Source of the DNA: Synaphobranchus kaupii
Lineage: Eukaryota; Chordata; Actinopteri; Anguilliformes; Synaphobranchidae
DNA length: 64,000 nt
NCBI GenBank assembly: GCA_029718625.1
Contig: CM056389.1
Span: 8,542,494 to 8,606,493, forward strand
Direction: 5' to 3'
Both the position numbers and the translations under genes were made by a program. The first letter of the stretch is position 1. Every line of letters begins with the position of its first letter. Below, piece after piece: positions 32,835 through 43,984 of this stretch. Under the pieces are notes generated by a model. That model was not told the DNA's origin and made no database searches. It saw only the letters and a list, made by a program, of their open reading frames with translations.

Positions 32835-32916
32835 GCTGTGATGGCCGAGAGGTTAAGTCATTGGACTTGAAATCCAATGGGGTTTCCCTGCGCAGGTTCG
32901 AACCCTGCTCGCAGCG
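32835..32916 (+). tRNA. tRNA-Ser with switched anticodon TGA at the Ser-CGA locus (U19)
   Basis: Same G24T, G26A and C34T set as U16, plus a further change in the variable arm (ttccctgcgc), which leaves a wobble or mismatch in that hairpin. Confidence 0.72.
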
Positions 32917-33406
32917 TAGGCTTTGATTTTCAACGGGGGATTAATGCTATAAATCACGGTTGAGGAATCTTATCCGAAAACGGTGCGCGTTCGTTTTTGT
33001 TTTAGCCGAGCACTAAGACGCCTGATTCTACTTAGCAAGGTCTTGACCTACACATGGGTCTTCATTCTTTGCCTTCTGCTGTCTTGACCACGATGTGAAG
33101 TTCATTCTACCACCAGAACAGATGGGCATCATGACTGGGAGTAGTAACCGAACTTCACCCTAGCTGTCCACGAGAATGAGAAATTGTTGTTTGAATCTTG
33201 AAAACAAAATGGCAAAAGAAAGTGGCATATTGATTTACCTTTGCTGAGTGCAAAAATGGCTGCGCTGGCTGGTCAGGGTGTTTAAATCAGTCAGTTGGTA
33301 CCGTCATTCAAATCCTGCTCTTCTTTATGCTCCGTGCAAGACAATGCTTGTCAACCAGTAAGTATCTGTTCATTACCAAAAACCTTTAAAGGATTTACCG
33401 GATGTG

Positions 33407-33488
33407 CGCTGCGAGCAGGGTTCGAACCTGCGCGGGGAAACCCCATTGGATTTCAAGTCCAACGCCTTAACCACTCGGCCATCGCAGC
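33407..33488 (-). tRNA. tRNA-Ser-TGA: tRNA-Ser-TGA (U19)
   Basis: Intact. Confidence 0.96.
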
Positions 33489-33835
33489 TCTACATTACTG
33501 AGGACAGCCCAAAAAAGAGAAACATAAGACCATAAACACATGACCTAAAACCACAAAAATGCCATGACCTAGTCCATATACAGGTATACTGTGTCTAGTG
33601 ACAACGGAGCTTAGAGTGTTGTTCAACCTGTTGATCTGATCTAGTCTAGCTTGCTAGTCTAGCTTAAACAAGTAAGAGTCTAGATATTGAGGCAACTATT
33701 TATGGTGACAGCCAGAGTATGAAAATTAACACCTGCCACCAGCCAAATGCCGGTCCAATTTTGATTGTGGTTGGTAAGATTTTCTACTTTAGCAACCACC
33801 ATGGCAGGGAGTTCTTACTTGCAATTGTTGTCTTT

Positions 33836-33862
33836 GGATACTCACCACTATACTAACGAGGA
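33836..33862 (-). pseudogene. tRNA-Asp 5' stump (U19)
   Basis: 27-bp B2 form. Confidence 0.9.
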
Positions 33863-34186
33863 GTGACCTGGAATTGCCTTTCACTGTAGGCCAGAAAAAA
33901 TTGAACGAATAAACACATAACTATCTTAGAAGGTTTTGATGTCTTGGCAATTTTCCTGCCTAGGGCATGTGACAGGCAATGACTGAGTATGATCCCTTAT
34001 CCCCTTTGAGGGAGCATATTTGTGTCAACTTCGTCAAAAAGCTTTTGAGCGGGCGACTTTTTCACACGAACGGGGCCACTTAAATTCTCCGGATGAAACC
34101 CTTATTTCCAGGGTTTTGTTGAGGGGATTCAGGAGCACACTTACCTGATAGAATAGAATATACTTAATTCCTTTGAGAGGAATAAA

Positions 34187-34259
34187 TGGTTCCACTGGGG
34201 ATTGAACCCAGGACCTTCTGCGTGTAAAGCAGACGTGATAACCACTACACTATGGAACC
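34187..34259 (-). tRNA. tRNA-Val-TAC: tRNA-Val-TAC (U19)
   Basis: Intact. Confidence 0.95.
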
Positions 34260-34709
34260 TTGGTGTGCTGTGCCCTCACAATGCAGAACTGTGGTATGTA
34301 GTGCTGGAGCGTTTGTGATTGCATTACTGCTATTTTGCATCCTGCATTGACTTGCTATGCAAAGGTCAGGGGTCAAAGAGCAGTCGTTATGTTGAAGGGA
34401 ACAGGCTAGTCCCCAGTAAGTGCAAGAAGTGCAGAAACGTGCCTATTGAACATTTAACTAAGTAATACAAACAAAAGCAAAGAACAACAGGTTCTGCAAA
34501 CAGAAAAATAAGTTTATTAGAAGGCCCAGAGCTGCCTGGTGACATGACGAGGAAGTCTTTTCATGATGCATGTAAACGGCATAATAGGAATATGACCGTA
34601 ACCAGGATTGTTATTCAGAATGTGGTTTCCATATTGCTGTCTCGTATTGTTTGGTATAGATTAATTGGTTTCTTTGTTTATTCTGGTTCTACGTGGGGTT
34701 GGTTGTGGT

Positions 34710-34773
34710 GCTGTGATGGCCGAGAGGTTAAGGCGTTGGACTCGAAATCCAGGTTCGAACCCTGCTCGCAGCG
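34710..34773 (+). pseudogene. tRNA-Ser-CGA with deleted variable arm (U20)
   Basis: 64 nt instead of 82. Eighteen bases are missing between the anticodon stem and the T-stem (gaaatcc joined to aggttcg), removing the last two bases of the anticodon stem, the whole variable hairpin and the start of the T-stem. The long variable arm is the main recognition element of seryl-tRNA synthetase, so the copy is very likely non-functional. Confidence 0.9.
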
Positions 34774-34870
34774 TAGGCTTTGATTTTCTAAGGGTGATTA
34801 ATGCTATAAATCACGGTTGGGGAATCTTATCCGAAAACGGTGCGCGTTCGTTTTTGTTTTAGCCGAGCAC

Positions 34871-34873
34871 TAA
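34871..34873. repeat. Target site duplication TAA, left
   Basis: taa occurs once at the empty site in other units (gcactaagacg) and twice here, at 34871-34873 and 35627-35629. Confidence 0.85.
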
Positions 34874-34923
34874 AGCTGATGATACACGGGCAATATTTTC
34901 AGGCAATATTGCCGGCAATATTG
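34874..34923 (+). repeat. MITE left terminal inverted repeat
   Basis: 50 bp, perfectly complementary to 35577-35626. It ends in ggcaatattg, then the two ends diverge. Confidence 0.9.
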
Positions 34924-35576
34924 TACAATATTGCCAGCAATGGGCAATTGGTATGAGACACTGGAGCAATGGGCAATGGGGCAATAACTGAAAAAAGAAT
35001 TTTTGCGGATCCTGTTTTTAAACTTTGTTTCAAACCTTTACCGTCATCTCACCACAAAGGTATATATGTGCCCGGAACGGCAAGAACCACAGCTTTCCGC
35101 CAATGTAATTCAATCGACCGTATCTCTAAATTTTACGGAAGCATTCGTGGATGTATTCACCAGTAAAGCAGGTGGTCTGATTACGTCTGCAGAGTAAAGT
35201 TAGCTAAGTAGCTAGCTAGTTAAAAGTCGCTCGGTTCGTCAGTACGGCGGTGAGTGAGTAATAATTCCAATTATTTACAATAAAAAGTCAAGAATACCAT
35301 AACTTAGGAAAAGTTGGTCTTTATTTCAATATTACACTAATACATCAATTTAACTTACCTGAGTAATAAATAAATAAAGTTATAAGAGATCAGCATCCCT
35401 TCGGTTTCCTCGCACCACTTGGCAGCCATTGTTGAAATTTATTTTTGGAAGACTCAGGTGTCATGTGACCCAAAATCTCATCTGTGATTGGATGGTAGCA
35501 AAATATTGCTTGCCTCGATCAAACTTGTTCAGATATTGATTTGTCAATAGGAAAATTTCCAGCAATCATTGCCTGG

Positions 35577-35626
35577 CAATATTGCCGGCAATATTGCCTG
35601 AAAATATTGCCCGTGTATCATCAGCT
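35577..35626 (-). repeat. MITE right terminal inverted repeat
   Basis: Mirror of 34874-34923, ending ccgtgtatcatcagct. Confidence 0.9.
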
Positions 35627-35629
35627 TAA
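35627..35629. repeat. Target site duplication TAA, right
   Basis: Pairs with 34871-34873. Confidence 0.85.
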
Positions 35630-36117
35630 GACGCCTGATTCTACTTAGCAAGGTCTTGACCTACACATGGGTCTTCATTCTTTGCCTTCTGCTGTCTTGA
35701 CCACGATGCAAAGTTCATTCTACCACCAGAACAGATGGGCATCATGACTGGGAGTAGTAACCGAACTTCACCCTAGCTGTCCAGGAGAATGAGAAATTGT
35801 TGTTTGAATCTTGAAAACAAAATGGCAAAAGAAAGTGGCATATTGATTTACCTTTGCTGAGTGCAAAAATGGCTGCGCTGGCTGATCAAGTTTTTTGAAT
35901 CAACTGCCTGCCCTGCAAAAATTCCTGCCAAGCGATTTGGTTTGCTCGCGTACACGTCATATCACGGGAGATAGTCCTGCTCTTCTCCAACATCCGTTTC
36001 ATAGTGTCTCTAATAACGAGTCAGAGGGTTGGTGCTAATACCCTTGAAATGGCCACTTCCGAGACATGCACACCGGGGACATGAGGCAAGTTCAACGCGC
36101 TTACAAACACACACTAT

Positions 36118-36191
36118 CGTGCCTGGGTGGGCTCTAACCACCAGCCTTTCGGTTAACAGCCGAGAGCGCTAACCGATTGCGCCACAGTGAT
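36118..36191 (-). pseudogene. Decayed tRNA-Asn-GTT (U20)
   Basis: U1-type defects. Confidence 0.85.
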
Positions 36192-36274
36192 AAGGTCCTG
36201 TCCTCGACCTCAGTGTACGTTGGTGAACTTGTTTGGTTTGTTGTAATTCCGTAGAACTTTTGTCAAAAGACAGC

Positions 36275-36346
36275 CTCCCCGTCGGGGAATCGAACCCCGG
36301 TCTCCCGCGTGACAGGCGGGGATACTCACCACTATACTAACGAGGA
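36275..36346 (-). tRNA. tRNA-Asp-GTC: tRNA-Asp-GTC (U20)
   Basis: Intact. Confidence 0.97.
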
Positions 36347-36669
36347 GTGACCTGGTATTGTCTTTCACTGTAGGCCAGAAAAAATTGAACGAATAAACAC
36401 ATAACTATCTTAGAAGGTTTTGATGTCTTGGCAATTTTCCAGCCTAGGTCATGTGACAGGCAATGACTGAGTATGATCCCTTCTCCCCTTTGAGGGTGCA
36501 TATTTGAGTCAACTTCGTCAAAAAGCCTTTGAGTGTGCGACTTTTTCACACGAATGGGGGCTCTTAAAATCCCTGGATGAAATCCTTATTTCAGGGTTTT
36601 GTTGAGGGGATTCAAGAGCACACTTATCTGATAGAAAAGAATATACTTCATTTCTTTAAGAGGAATAAA

Positions 36670-36742
36670 TGTTTCCACTGGGGATTGTACCCAGGACCTT
36701 CTGCGTGTAAAGCAGACATGATAACCACTACACTATGGAACC
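36670..36742 (-). pseudogene. Damaged tRNA-Val-TAC (U20)
   Basis: U1-type defects. Confidence 0.7.
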
Positions 36743-37192
36743 TTGCTGTGCTGTGCCCTCACAATGCAGAACTGTGGTATGTAGTGCTGGAGCGTTTGTG
36801 ATTGCATTACTGCTATTTTGCATCCTGCATTGACTTGCTATGCAAAGGTCAGGGGTCAAAGAGCAGTCGTTATGTTGAAGGGAACAGGCTAGTCCCCAGT
36901 AAGTGCAAGAAGTGCAGAAACGTGCCTATTGAACATTTAACTAAGTAATACAAACAAAAGCAAAGAACAACAGGTTCTGCAAACAGAAAAATAAGTTTAT
37001 TAGAAGGCCCAGAGCTGCCTGGTGACATGACGAGGAAGTCTTTTCATGATGCATGTAAACGGCATAATAGGAATATGACCGTAACCAGGATTGTTATTCA
37101 GAATGTGGTTTCCATATTGCTGTCTCGTATTGTTTGGTATAGATTAATTGGTTTCTTTGTTTATTCTGGTTCTACGTGGGGTTGGTTGTGGT

Positions 37193-37274
37193 GCTGTGAT
37201 GGCCGAGAGGTTAAGGCGTTGGACTCGAAATCCAATGGGGTTTCCCCGCGCAGGTTCGAACCCTGCTCGCAGCG
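37193..37274 (+). tRNA. tRNA-Ser-CGA: tRNA-Ser-CGA (U21)
   Basis: Intact copy. Confidence 0.96.
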
Positions 37275-37764
37275 TAGGCTTTGATTTTCAACGGGGGATT
37301 AATGCTATAAATCACGGTTGAGGAATCTTATCCGAAAACGGTGCGCGTTCGTTTTTGTTTTAGCCGAGCACTAAGACGCCTGATTCTACTTAGCAAGGTC
37401 TTGACCTACACATGGGTCTTCATTCTTTGCCTTCTGCTGTCTTGACCACGATGTGAAGTTCATTCTACCACCAGAACAGATGGGCATCATGACTGGGAGT
37501 AGTAACCGAACTTCACCCTAGCTGTCCACGAGAATGAGAAATTGTTGTTTGAATCTTGAAAACAAAATGGCAAAAGAAAGTGGCATATTGATTTACCTTT
37601 GCTGAGTGCAAAAATGGCTGCGCTGGCTGGTCAGGGTGTTTAAATCAGTCAGTTGGTACCGTCATTCAAATCCTGCTCTTCTTTATGCTCCGTGCAAGAC
37701 AATGCTTGTCAACCAGTAAGTATCTGTTCATTACCAAAAACCTTTAAAGGATTTACCGGATGTG

Positions 37765-37846
37765 CGCTGCGAGCAGGGTTCGAACCTGCGCGGGGAAACC
37801 CCATTGGATTTCAAGTCCAACGCCTTAACCACTCGGCCATCGCAGC
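37765..37846 (-). tRNA. tRNA-Ser-TGA: tRNA-Ser-TGA (U21)
   Basis: Intact. Confidence 0.96.
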
Positions 37847-38193
37847 TCTACATTACTGAGGACAGCCCAAAAAAGAGAAACATAAGACCATAAACACATG
37901 ACCTAAAACCACAAAAATGCCATGACCTAGTCCATATACAGGTATACTGTGTCTAGTGACAACGGAGCTTAGAGTGTTGTTCAACCTGTTGATCTGATCT
38001 AGTCTAGCTTGCTAGTCTAGCTTAAACAAGTAAGAGTCTAGATATTGAGGCAACTATTTATGGTGACAGCCAGAGTATGAAAATTAACACCTGCCACCAG
38101 CCAAATGCCGGTCCAATTTTGATTGTGGTTGGTAAGATTTTCTACTTTAGCAACCACCATGGCAGGGAGTTCTTACTTGCAATTGTTGTCTTT

Positions 38194-38222
38194 GGATACT
38201 CACCACTATACTATAACGAGGA
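38194..38222 (-). pseudogene. tRNA-Asp 5' stump (U21)
   Basis: 29-bp B1 form. Confidence 0.9.
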
Positions 38223-38546
38223 GTGACCTGGAATTGCCTTTCACTGTAGGCCAGAAAAAATTGAACGAATAAACACATAACTATCTTAGAAGGTTTTGAT
38301 GTCTTGGAAATTTTCCTGCCTAGGGCATGTGACAGGCAATGACTGAGTATGATCCCTTATCCCCTTTGAGGGAGCATATTTGAGTCAACTTCGTCAAAAA
38401 GCTTTTGAGCGGGCGACTTTTTCACACGAACGGGGCCACTTAAATTCTCCGGATGAAACCCTTATTTCCAGGGTTTTGTTGAAGGGATTCAGGAGCACAC
38501 TTACCTGATAGAATAGAATATACTTAATTCCTTTGAGAGGAATAAA

Positions 38547-38619
38547 TGGTTCCACTGGGGATTGAACCCAGGACCTTCTGCGTGTAAAGCAGACGTGATA
38601 ACCACTACACTATGGAACC
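38547..38619 (-). tRNA. tRNA-Val-TAC: tRNA-Val-TAC (U21)
   Basis: Intact. Confidence 0.95.
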
Positions 38620-39069
38620 TTGCTGTGCTGTGCCCTCACAATGCAGAACTGTGGTATGTAGTGCTGGAGCGTTTGTGATTGCATTACTGCTATTTTGCAT
38701 CCTGCATTGACTTGCTATGCAAAGGTCAGGGGTCAAAGAGCAGTCGTTATGTTGAAGGGAACAGGCTAGTCCCCAGTAAGTGCAAGAAGTGCAGAAACGT
38801 GCCTATTGAACATTTAACTAAGTAATACAAACAAAAGCAAAGAACAACAGGTTCTGCAAACAGAAAAATAAGTTTATTAGAAGGCCCAGAGCTGCCTGGT
38901 GACATGACGAGGAAGTCTTTTCATGATGCATGTAAACGGCATAATAGGAATATGACCGTAACCAGGATTGTTATTCAGAATGTGGTTTCCATATTGCTGT
39001 CTCGTATTGTTTGGTATAGAATAATTGGTTTCTTTGTTTATTCTGGTTCTACGTGGGGTTGGTTGTGGT

Positions 39070-39151
39070 GCTGTGATGGCCGAGAGGTTAAGGCGTTGGA
39101 CTCGAAATCCAATGGGGTTTCCCCGCGCAGGTTCGAACCCTGCTCGCAGCG
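39070..39151 (+). tRNA. tRNA-Ser-CGA: tRNA-Ser-CGA (U22)
   Basis: Intact copy. Confidence 0.96.
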
Positions 39152-39739
39152 TAGGCTTTGATTTTCAAAGGGTGATTAATGCTATAAATCACGGTTGGGG
39201 AATCTTATCCGAAAACGGTGCGCGTTCGTTTTTGTTTTAGCCGAGCACTAAGACGCCTGATTCTACTTAGCAAGGTCTTGACCTACACATGGGTCTTCAT
39301 TCTTTGCCTTCTGCTGTCTTGACCACGATGCAAAGTTCATTCTACCACCAGAACAGATGGGCATCATGACTGGGAGTAGTAACCGAACTTCACCCTAGCT
39401 GTCCAGGAGAATGAGAAATTGTTGTTTGAATCTTGAAAACAAAATGGCAAAAGAAAGTGGCATATTGATTTACCTTTGCTGAGTGCAAAAATGGCTGCGC
39501 TGGCTGATCAAGTTTTTTGAATCAACTGCCTGCCCTGCAAAAATTCCTGCCAAGCGATTTGGTTTGCTCGCGTACACGTCATATCACGGGAGATAGTCCT
39601 GCTCTTCTCCAACATCCGTTTCATAGTGTCTCTAATAACGAGTCAGAGGGTTGGTGCTAATACCCTTGAAATGGCCACTTCCGAGACATGCACACCGGGG
39701 ACATGAGGCAAGTTCAACGCGCTTACAAACACACACTAT

Positions 39740-39813
39740 CGTGCCTGGGTGGGCTCTAACCACCAGCCTTTCGGTTAACAGCCGAGAGCGCTAACCGATT
39801 GCGCCACAGTGAT
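39740..39813 (-). pseudogene. Decayed tRNA-Asn-GTT (U22)
   Basis: U1-type defects. Confidence 0.85.
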
Positions 39814-39896
39814 AAGGTCCTGTCCTCAACCTCAGTGTACGTTGGTGAACTTGTTTGGTTTGTTGTAATTCCGTAGAACTTTTGTCAAAAGACAGC

Positions 39897-39968
39897 CTCC
39901 CCGTCGGGGAATCGAACCCCGGTCTCCCGCGTGACAGGCGGGGATACTCACCACTATACTAACGAGGA
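39897..39968 (-). tRNA. tRNA-Asp-GTC: tRNA-Asp-GTC (U22)
   Basis: Intact. Confidence 0.97.
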
Positions 39969-40291
39969 GTGACCTGGTATTGCCTTTCACTGTAGGCCAG
40001 AAAAAATTGAACGAATAAACACATAACTATCTTAGAAGGTTTTGATGTCTTGGCAATTTTCCAGCCTAGGTCATGTGACAGGCAATGACTGAGTATGATC
40101 CCTTCTCCCCTTTGAGGGTGCATATTTGAGTCAACTTCGTCAAAAAGCCTTTGAGTGGGCGACTTTTTCACACGAATGGGGGCTCTTAAAATCCCTGGAT
40201 GAAATCCTTATTTCAGGGTTTTGTTGAGGGGATTCAGGAGCACACTTATCTGATAGAAAAGAATATACTTCATTTCTTTAAGAGGAATAAA

Positions 40292-40364
40292 TGTTTCCAC
40301 TGGGGATTGTACCCAGGACCTTCTGCGTGTAAAGCAGACATGATAACCACTACACTATGGAACC
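40292..40364 (-). pseudogene. Damaged tRNA-Val-TAC (U22)
   Basis: U1-type defects. Confidence 0.7.
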
Positions 40365-40814
40365 TTGCTGTGCTGTGCCCTCACAATGCAGAACTGTGGT
40401 ATGTAGTGCTGGAGCGTTTGTGATTGCATTACTGCTATTTTGCATCCTGCATTGACTTGCTATGCAAAGGTCAGGGGTCAAAGAGCAGTCGTTATGTTGA
40501 AGGGAACAGGCTAGTCCCCAGTAAGTGCAAGAAGTGCAGAAACGTGCCTATTGAACATTTAACTAAGTAATACAAACAAAAGCAAAGAACAACAGGTTCT
40601 GCAAACAGAAAAATAAGTTTATTAGAAGGCCCAGAGCTGCCTGGTGACATGACGAGGAAGTCTTTTCATGATGCATGTAAACGGCATAATAGGAATATGA
40701 CCGTAACCAGGATTGTTATTCAGAATGTGGTTTCCATATTGCTGTCTCGTATTGTTTGGTATAGATTAATTGGTTTCTTTGTTTATTCTGGTTCTACGTG
40801 GGGTTGATTGTGGT

Positions 40815-40896
40815 GCTGTGATGGCCGAGAGGTTAAGGCGTTGGACTCGAAATCCAATGGGGTTTCCCCGCGCAGGTTCGAACCCTGCTCGCAGCG
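40815..40896 (+). tRNA. tRNA-Ser-CGA: tRNA-Ser-CGA (U23)
   Basis: Intact copy. Confidence 0.96.
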
Positions 40897-41386
40897 TAGG
40901 CTTTGATTTTCAACGGGGGATTAATGCTATAAATCACGGTTGAGGAATCTTATCCGAAAACGGTGCGCGTTCGTTTTTGTTTTAGCCGAGCACTAAGACG
41001 CCTGATTCTACTTAGCAAGGTCTTGACCTACACATGGGTCTTCATTCTTTGCCTTCTGCTGTATTGACCACGATGTGAAGTTCATTCTACCACCAGAACA
41101 GATGGGCATCATGACTGGGAGTAGTAACCGAACTTCACCCTAGCTGTCCACGAGAATGAGAAATTGTTGTTTGAATCTTGAAAACAAAATGGCAAAAGAA
41201 AGTGGCATATTGATTTACCTTTGCTGAGTGCAAAAATGGCTGCGCTGGCTGGTCAGGGTGTTTAAATCAGTCAGTTGGTACCGTCATTCAAATCCTGCTC
41301 TTCTTTATGCTCCGTGCAAGACAATGCTTGTCAACCAGTAAGTATCTGTTCATTACCAAAAACCTTTAAAGGATTTACCGGATGTG

Positions 41387-41468
41387 CGCTGCGAGCAGGG
41401 TTCGAACCTGCGCGGGGAAACCCCATTGGATTTCAAGTCCAACGCCTTAACCACTCGGCCATCGCAGC
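41387..41468 (-). tRNA. tRNA-Ser-TGA: tRNA-Ser-TGA (U23)
   Basis: Intact. Confidence 0.96.
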
Positions 41469-41815
41469 TCTACATTACTGAGGACAGCCCAAAAAAGAGA
41501 AACATAAGACCATAAACACATGACCTAAAACCACAAAAATGCCATGACCTAGTCCATATACAGGTATACTGTGTCTAGTGACAACGGAGCTTAGAGTGTT
41601 GTTCAACCTGTTGATCTGATCTAGTCTAGCTTGCTAGTCTAGCTTAAACAAGTAAGAGTCTAGATATTGAGGCAACTATTTATGGTGACAGCCAGAGTAT
41701 GAAAATTAACACCTGCCACCAGCCAAATGCCGGTCCAATTTTGATTGTGGTTGGTAAGATTTTCTACTTTAGCAACCACCATGGCAGGGAGTTCTTACTT
41801 GCAATTGTTGTCTTT

Positions 41816-41842
41816 GGATACTCACCACTATACTAACGAGGA
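41816..41842 (-). pseudogene. tRNA-Asp 5' stump (U23)
   Basis: 27-bp B2 form. Confidence 0.9.
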
Positions 41843-42166
41843 GTGACCTGGAATTGCCTTTCACTGTAGGCCAGAAAAAATTGAACGAATAAACACATAA
41901 CTATCTTAGAAGGTTTTGATGTCTTGGCAATTTTCCTGCCTAGGGCATGTGACAGGCAATGACTGAGTATGATCCTTTATCCCCTTTGAGGGAGCATATT
42001 TGAGTCAACTTCGTCAAAAAGCATTTGAGCGGGCGACTTTTTCACACGAACAGGGCCACTTAAATTCTCCGGATGAAACCCTTATTTCCAGGGTTTTGTT
42101 GAGGGGATTCAGGAGCACACTTACCTGATAGAATAGAATATACTTAATTCCTTTGAGAGGAATAAA

Positions 42167-42239
42167 TGGTTCCACTGGGGATTGAACCCAGGACCTTCTG
42201 CGTGTAAAGCAGACGTGATAACCACTACACTATGGAACC
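42167..42239 (-). tRNA. tRNA-Val-TAC: tRNA-Val-TAC (U23)
   Basis: Intact. Confidence 0.95.
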
Positions 42240-42689
42240 TTGGTGTGCTGTGCCCTCACAATGCAGAACTGTGGTATGTAGTGCTGGAGCGTTTGTGATT
42301 GCATTACTGCCATTTTGCATCCTGCATTGACTTGCTATGCAAAGGTCAGGGGTCAAAGAGCAGTCGTTATGTTTAAGGGAACAGGCTAGTCCCCAGTAAG
42401 TGCAAGAAGTGCAGAAACGTGCCTATTGAACATTTAACTAAGTAATACAAACAAAAGCAAAGAACAACAGGTTCTGCAAACAGAAAAATAAGTTTATTAG
42501 AAGGCCCAGAGCTGCCTGGTGACATGACGAGGAAGTCTTTTCATGATGCATGTAAACGGCATAATAGGAATATGACCGTAACCAGGATTGTTATTCAGAA
42601 TGTGGTTTCCATATTGCTGTCTCGTATTGTTTGGTATAGATTAATTGGTTTCTTTGTTTATTCTGGTTCTACGTGGGGTTGGTTGTGGT

Positions 42690-42771
42690 GCTGTGATGGC
42701 CGAGAGGTTAAGGCGTTGGACTCGAAATCCAATGGGGTTTCCCCGCGCAGGTTTGAACCCTGCTCGCAGCG
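42690..42771 (+). tRNA. tRNA-Ser-CGA: tRNA-Ser-CGA, C56T variant (U24)
   Basis: The T-loop is tttgaac instead of ttcgaac. C56 is nearly invariant, pairs with G19 and is a key B-box base, so expression is probably reduced. Confidence 0.75.
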
Positions 42772-43359
42772 TAGGCTTTGATTTTCAAAGGGTGATTAAT
42801 GCTATAAATCACGGTTGGGGAATCTTATCCGAAAACGGTGCGCATTCGTTTTTGTTTTAGCCGAGCACTAAGACGCCTGATTCTACTTAGCAAGGTCTTG
42901 ACCTACACATGGGTCTTCATTCTTTGCCTTCTGCTGTCTTGACCACGATGCAAAGTTCATTCTACCACCAGAACAGATGGGCATCATGACTGGGAGTAGT
43001 AACCGAACTTCACCCTAGCTGTCCAGGAGAATGAGAAATTGTTGTTTGAATCTTGAAAACAAAATGGCAAAAGAAAGTGGCATATTGATTTACCTTTGCT
43101 GAGTGCAAAAATGGCTGCGCTGGCTGATCAAGTTTTTTGAATCAACTGCCTGCCCTGCAAAAATTCCTGCCAAGCGATTTGGTTTGCTCGCGTACACGTC
43201 ATATCACGGGAGATAGTCCTGCTCTTCTCCAACATCCGTTTCATAGTGTCTCTAATAACGAGTCAGAGGGTTGGTGCTAATACCCTTGAAATGGCCACTT
43301 CCGAGACATGCACACCGGGGACATGAGGCAAGTTCAACGCGCTTACAAACACACACTAT

Positions 43360-43433
43360 CGTGCCTGGGTGGGCTCTAACCACCAGCCTTTCGGTTAACA
43401 GCCGAGAGCGCTAACCGATTGCGCCACAGTGAT
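43360..43433 (-). pseudogene. Decayed tRNA-Asn-GTT (U24)
   Basis: U1-type defects. Confidence 0.85.
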
Positions 43434-43516
43434 AAGGTCCTGTCCTCGACCTCAGTGTACGTTGGTGAACTTGTTTGGTTTGTTGTAATTCCGTAGAACT
43501 TTTGTCAAAAGACAGC

Positions 43517-43588
43517 CTCCCCGTCGGGGAATCGAACCCCGGTCTCCCGCGTGACAGGCGGGGATACTCACCACTATACTAACGAGGA
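43517..43588 (-). tRNA. tRNA-Asp-GTC: tRNA-Asp-GTC (U24)
   Basis: Intact. Confidence 0.97.
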
Positions 43589-43911
43589 GTGACCTGGTAT
43601 TGCCTTTCACTGTAGGCCAGAAAAAATTGAACGAATAAACACATAACTATCTTAGAAGGTTTTGATGTCTTGGCAATTTTCCAGCCTAGGTCATGTGACA
43701 GGCAATGACTGAGTATGATCCCTTCTCCCCTTTGAGGGTGCATATTTGAGTCAACTTCGTCAAAAAGCCTTTGAGTGGGCGACTGTTTCACACGAATGGG
43801 GGCTCTTAAAATCCCTGGATGAAATCCTTATTTCAGGGTTTTGTTGAGGGGATTCAAGAGCACACTTATCTGATAGAAAAGAATATACTTAATTTCTTTA
43901 AGAGGAATAAA

Positions 43912-43984
43912 TGTTTCCACTGGGGATTGTACCCAGGACCTTCTGCGTGTAAAGCAGACATGATAACCACTACACTATGGAACC
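43912..43984 (-). pseudogene. Damaged tRNA-Val-TAC (U24)
   Basis: U1-type defects. Confidence 0.7.

Larger units (their letters stand above)
32590..34464 (+). repeat. U19, type B2 unit
   Basis: 1,875 bp, the partner of U16 in the duplicated block. Confidence 0.95.
34874..35626. mobile_element. Non-autonomous DNA transposon (MITE), Harbinger-like by target site
   Basis: 753 bp flanked by a TAA duplication, with perfect 50-bp terminal inverted repeats starting agctgatgatacacgg. The ends are dense in the palindrome ggcaatattgcc. The interior has no recognisable transposase; short open frames of about 65 codons inside it match nothing I know. A 3-bp TAA/TTA duplication fits PIF/Harbinger elements; the family name is an inference because the TIR is not one I recognise. 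The empty site is preserved in every other unit, so the insertion is recent relative to array spread. Confidence 0.85.
34465..36947 (+). repeat. U20, type A* unit with MITE insertion and Ser deletion
   Basis: 2,483 bp, which equals 1,745 minus an 18-bp deletion in Ser plus a 753-bp element with a 3-bp target duplication. Confidence 0.95.
36948..38824 (+). repeat. U21, type B1 unit
   Basis: 1,877 bp, standard B1 with the mismatched ccaccagcc form. Confidence 0.95.
38825..40569 (+). repeat. U22, type A unit
   Basis: 1,745 bp; tatagaataattgg in the 5' flank is private. Confidence 0.95.
40570..42444 (+). repeat. U23, type B2 unit
   Basis: 1,875 bp; private changes gctgtattgacc, gatcctttatc and atgtttaagg. 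Confidence 0.95.

Noticed and set aside
34969..35197. Two frames of about 65 codons inside the MITE as a possible transposase remnant
   Set aside because: No DDE or Myb-like motif is visible and the frames are short and overlapping; the element is treated as non-autonomous.
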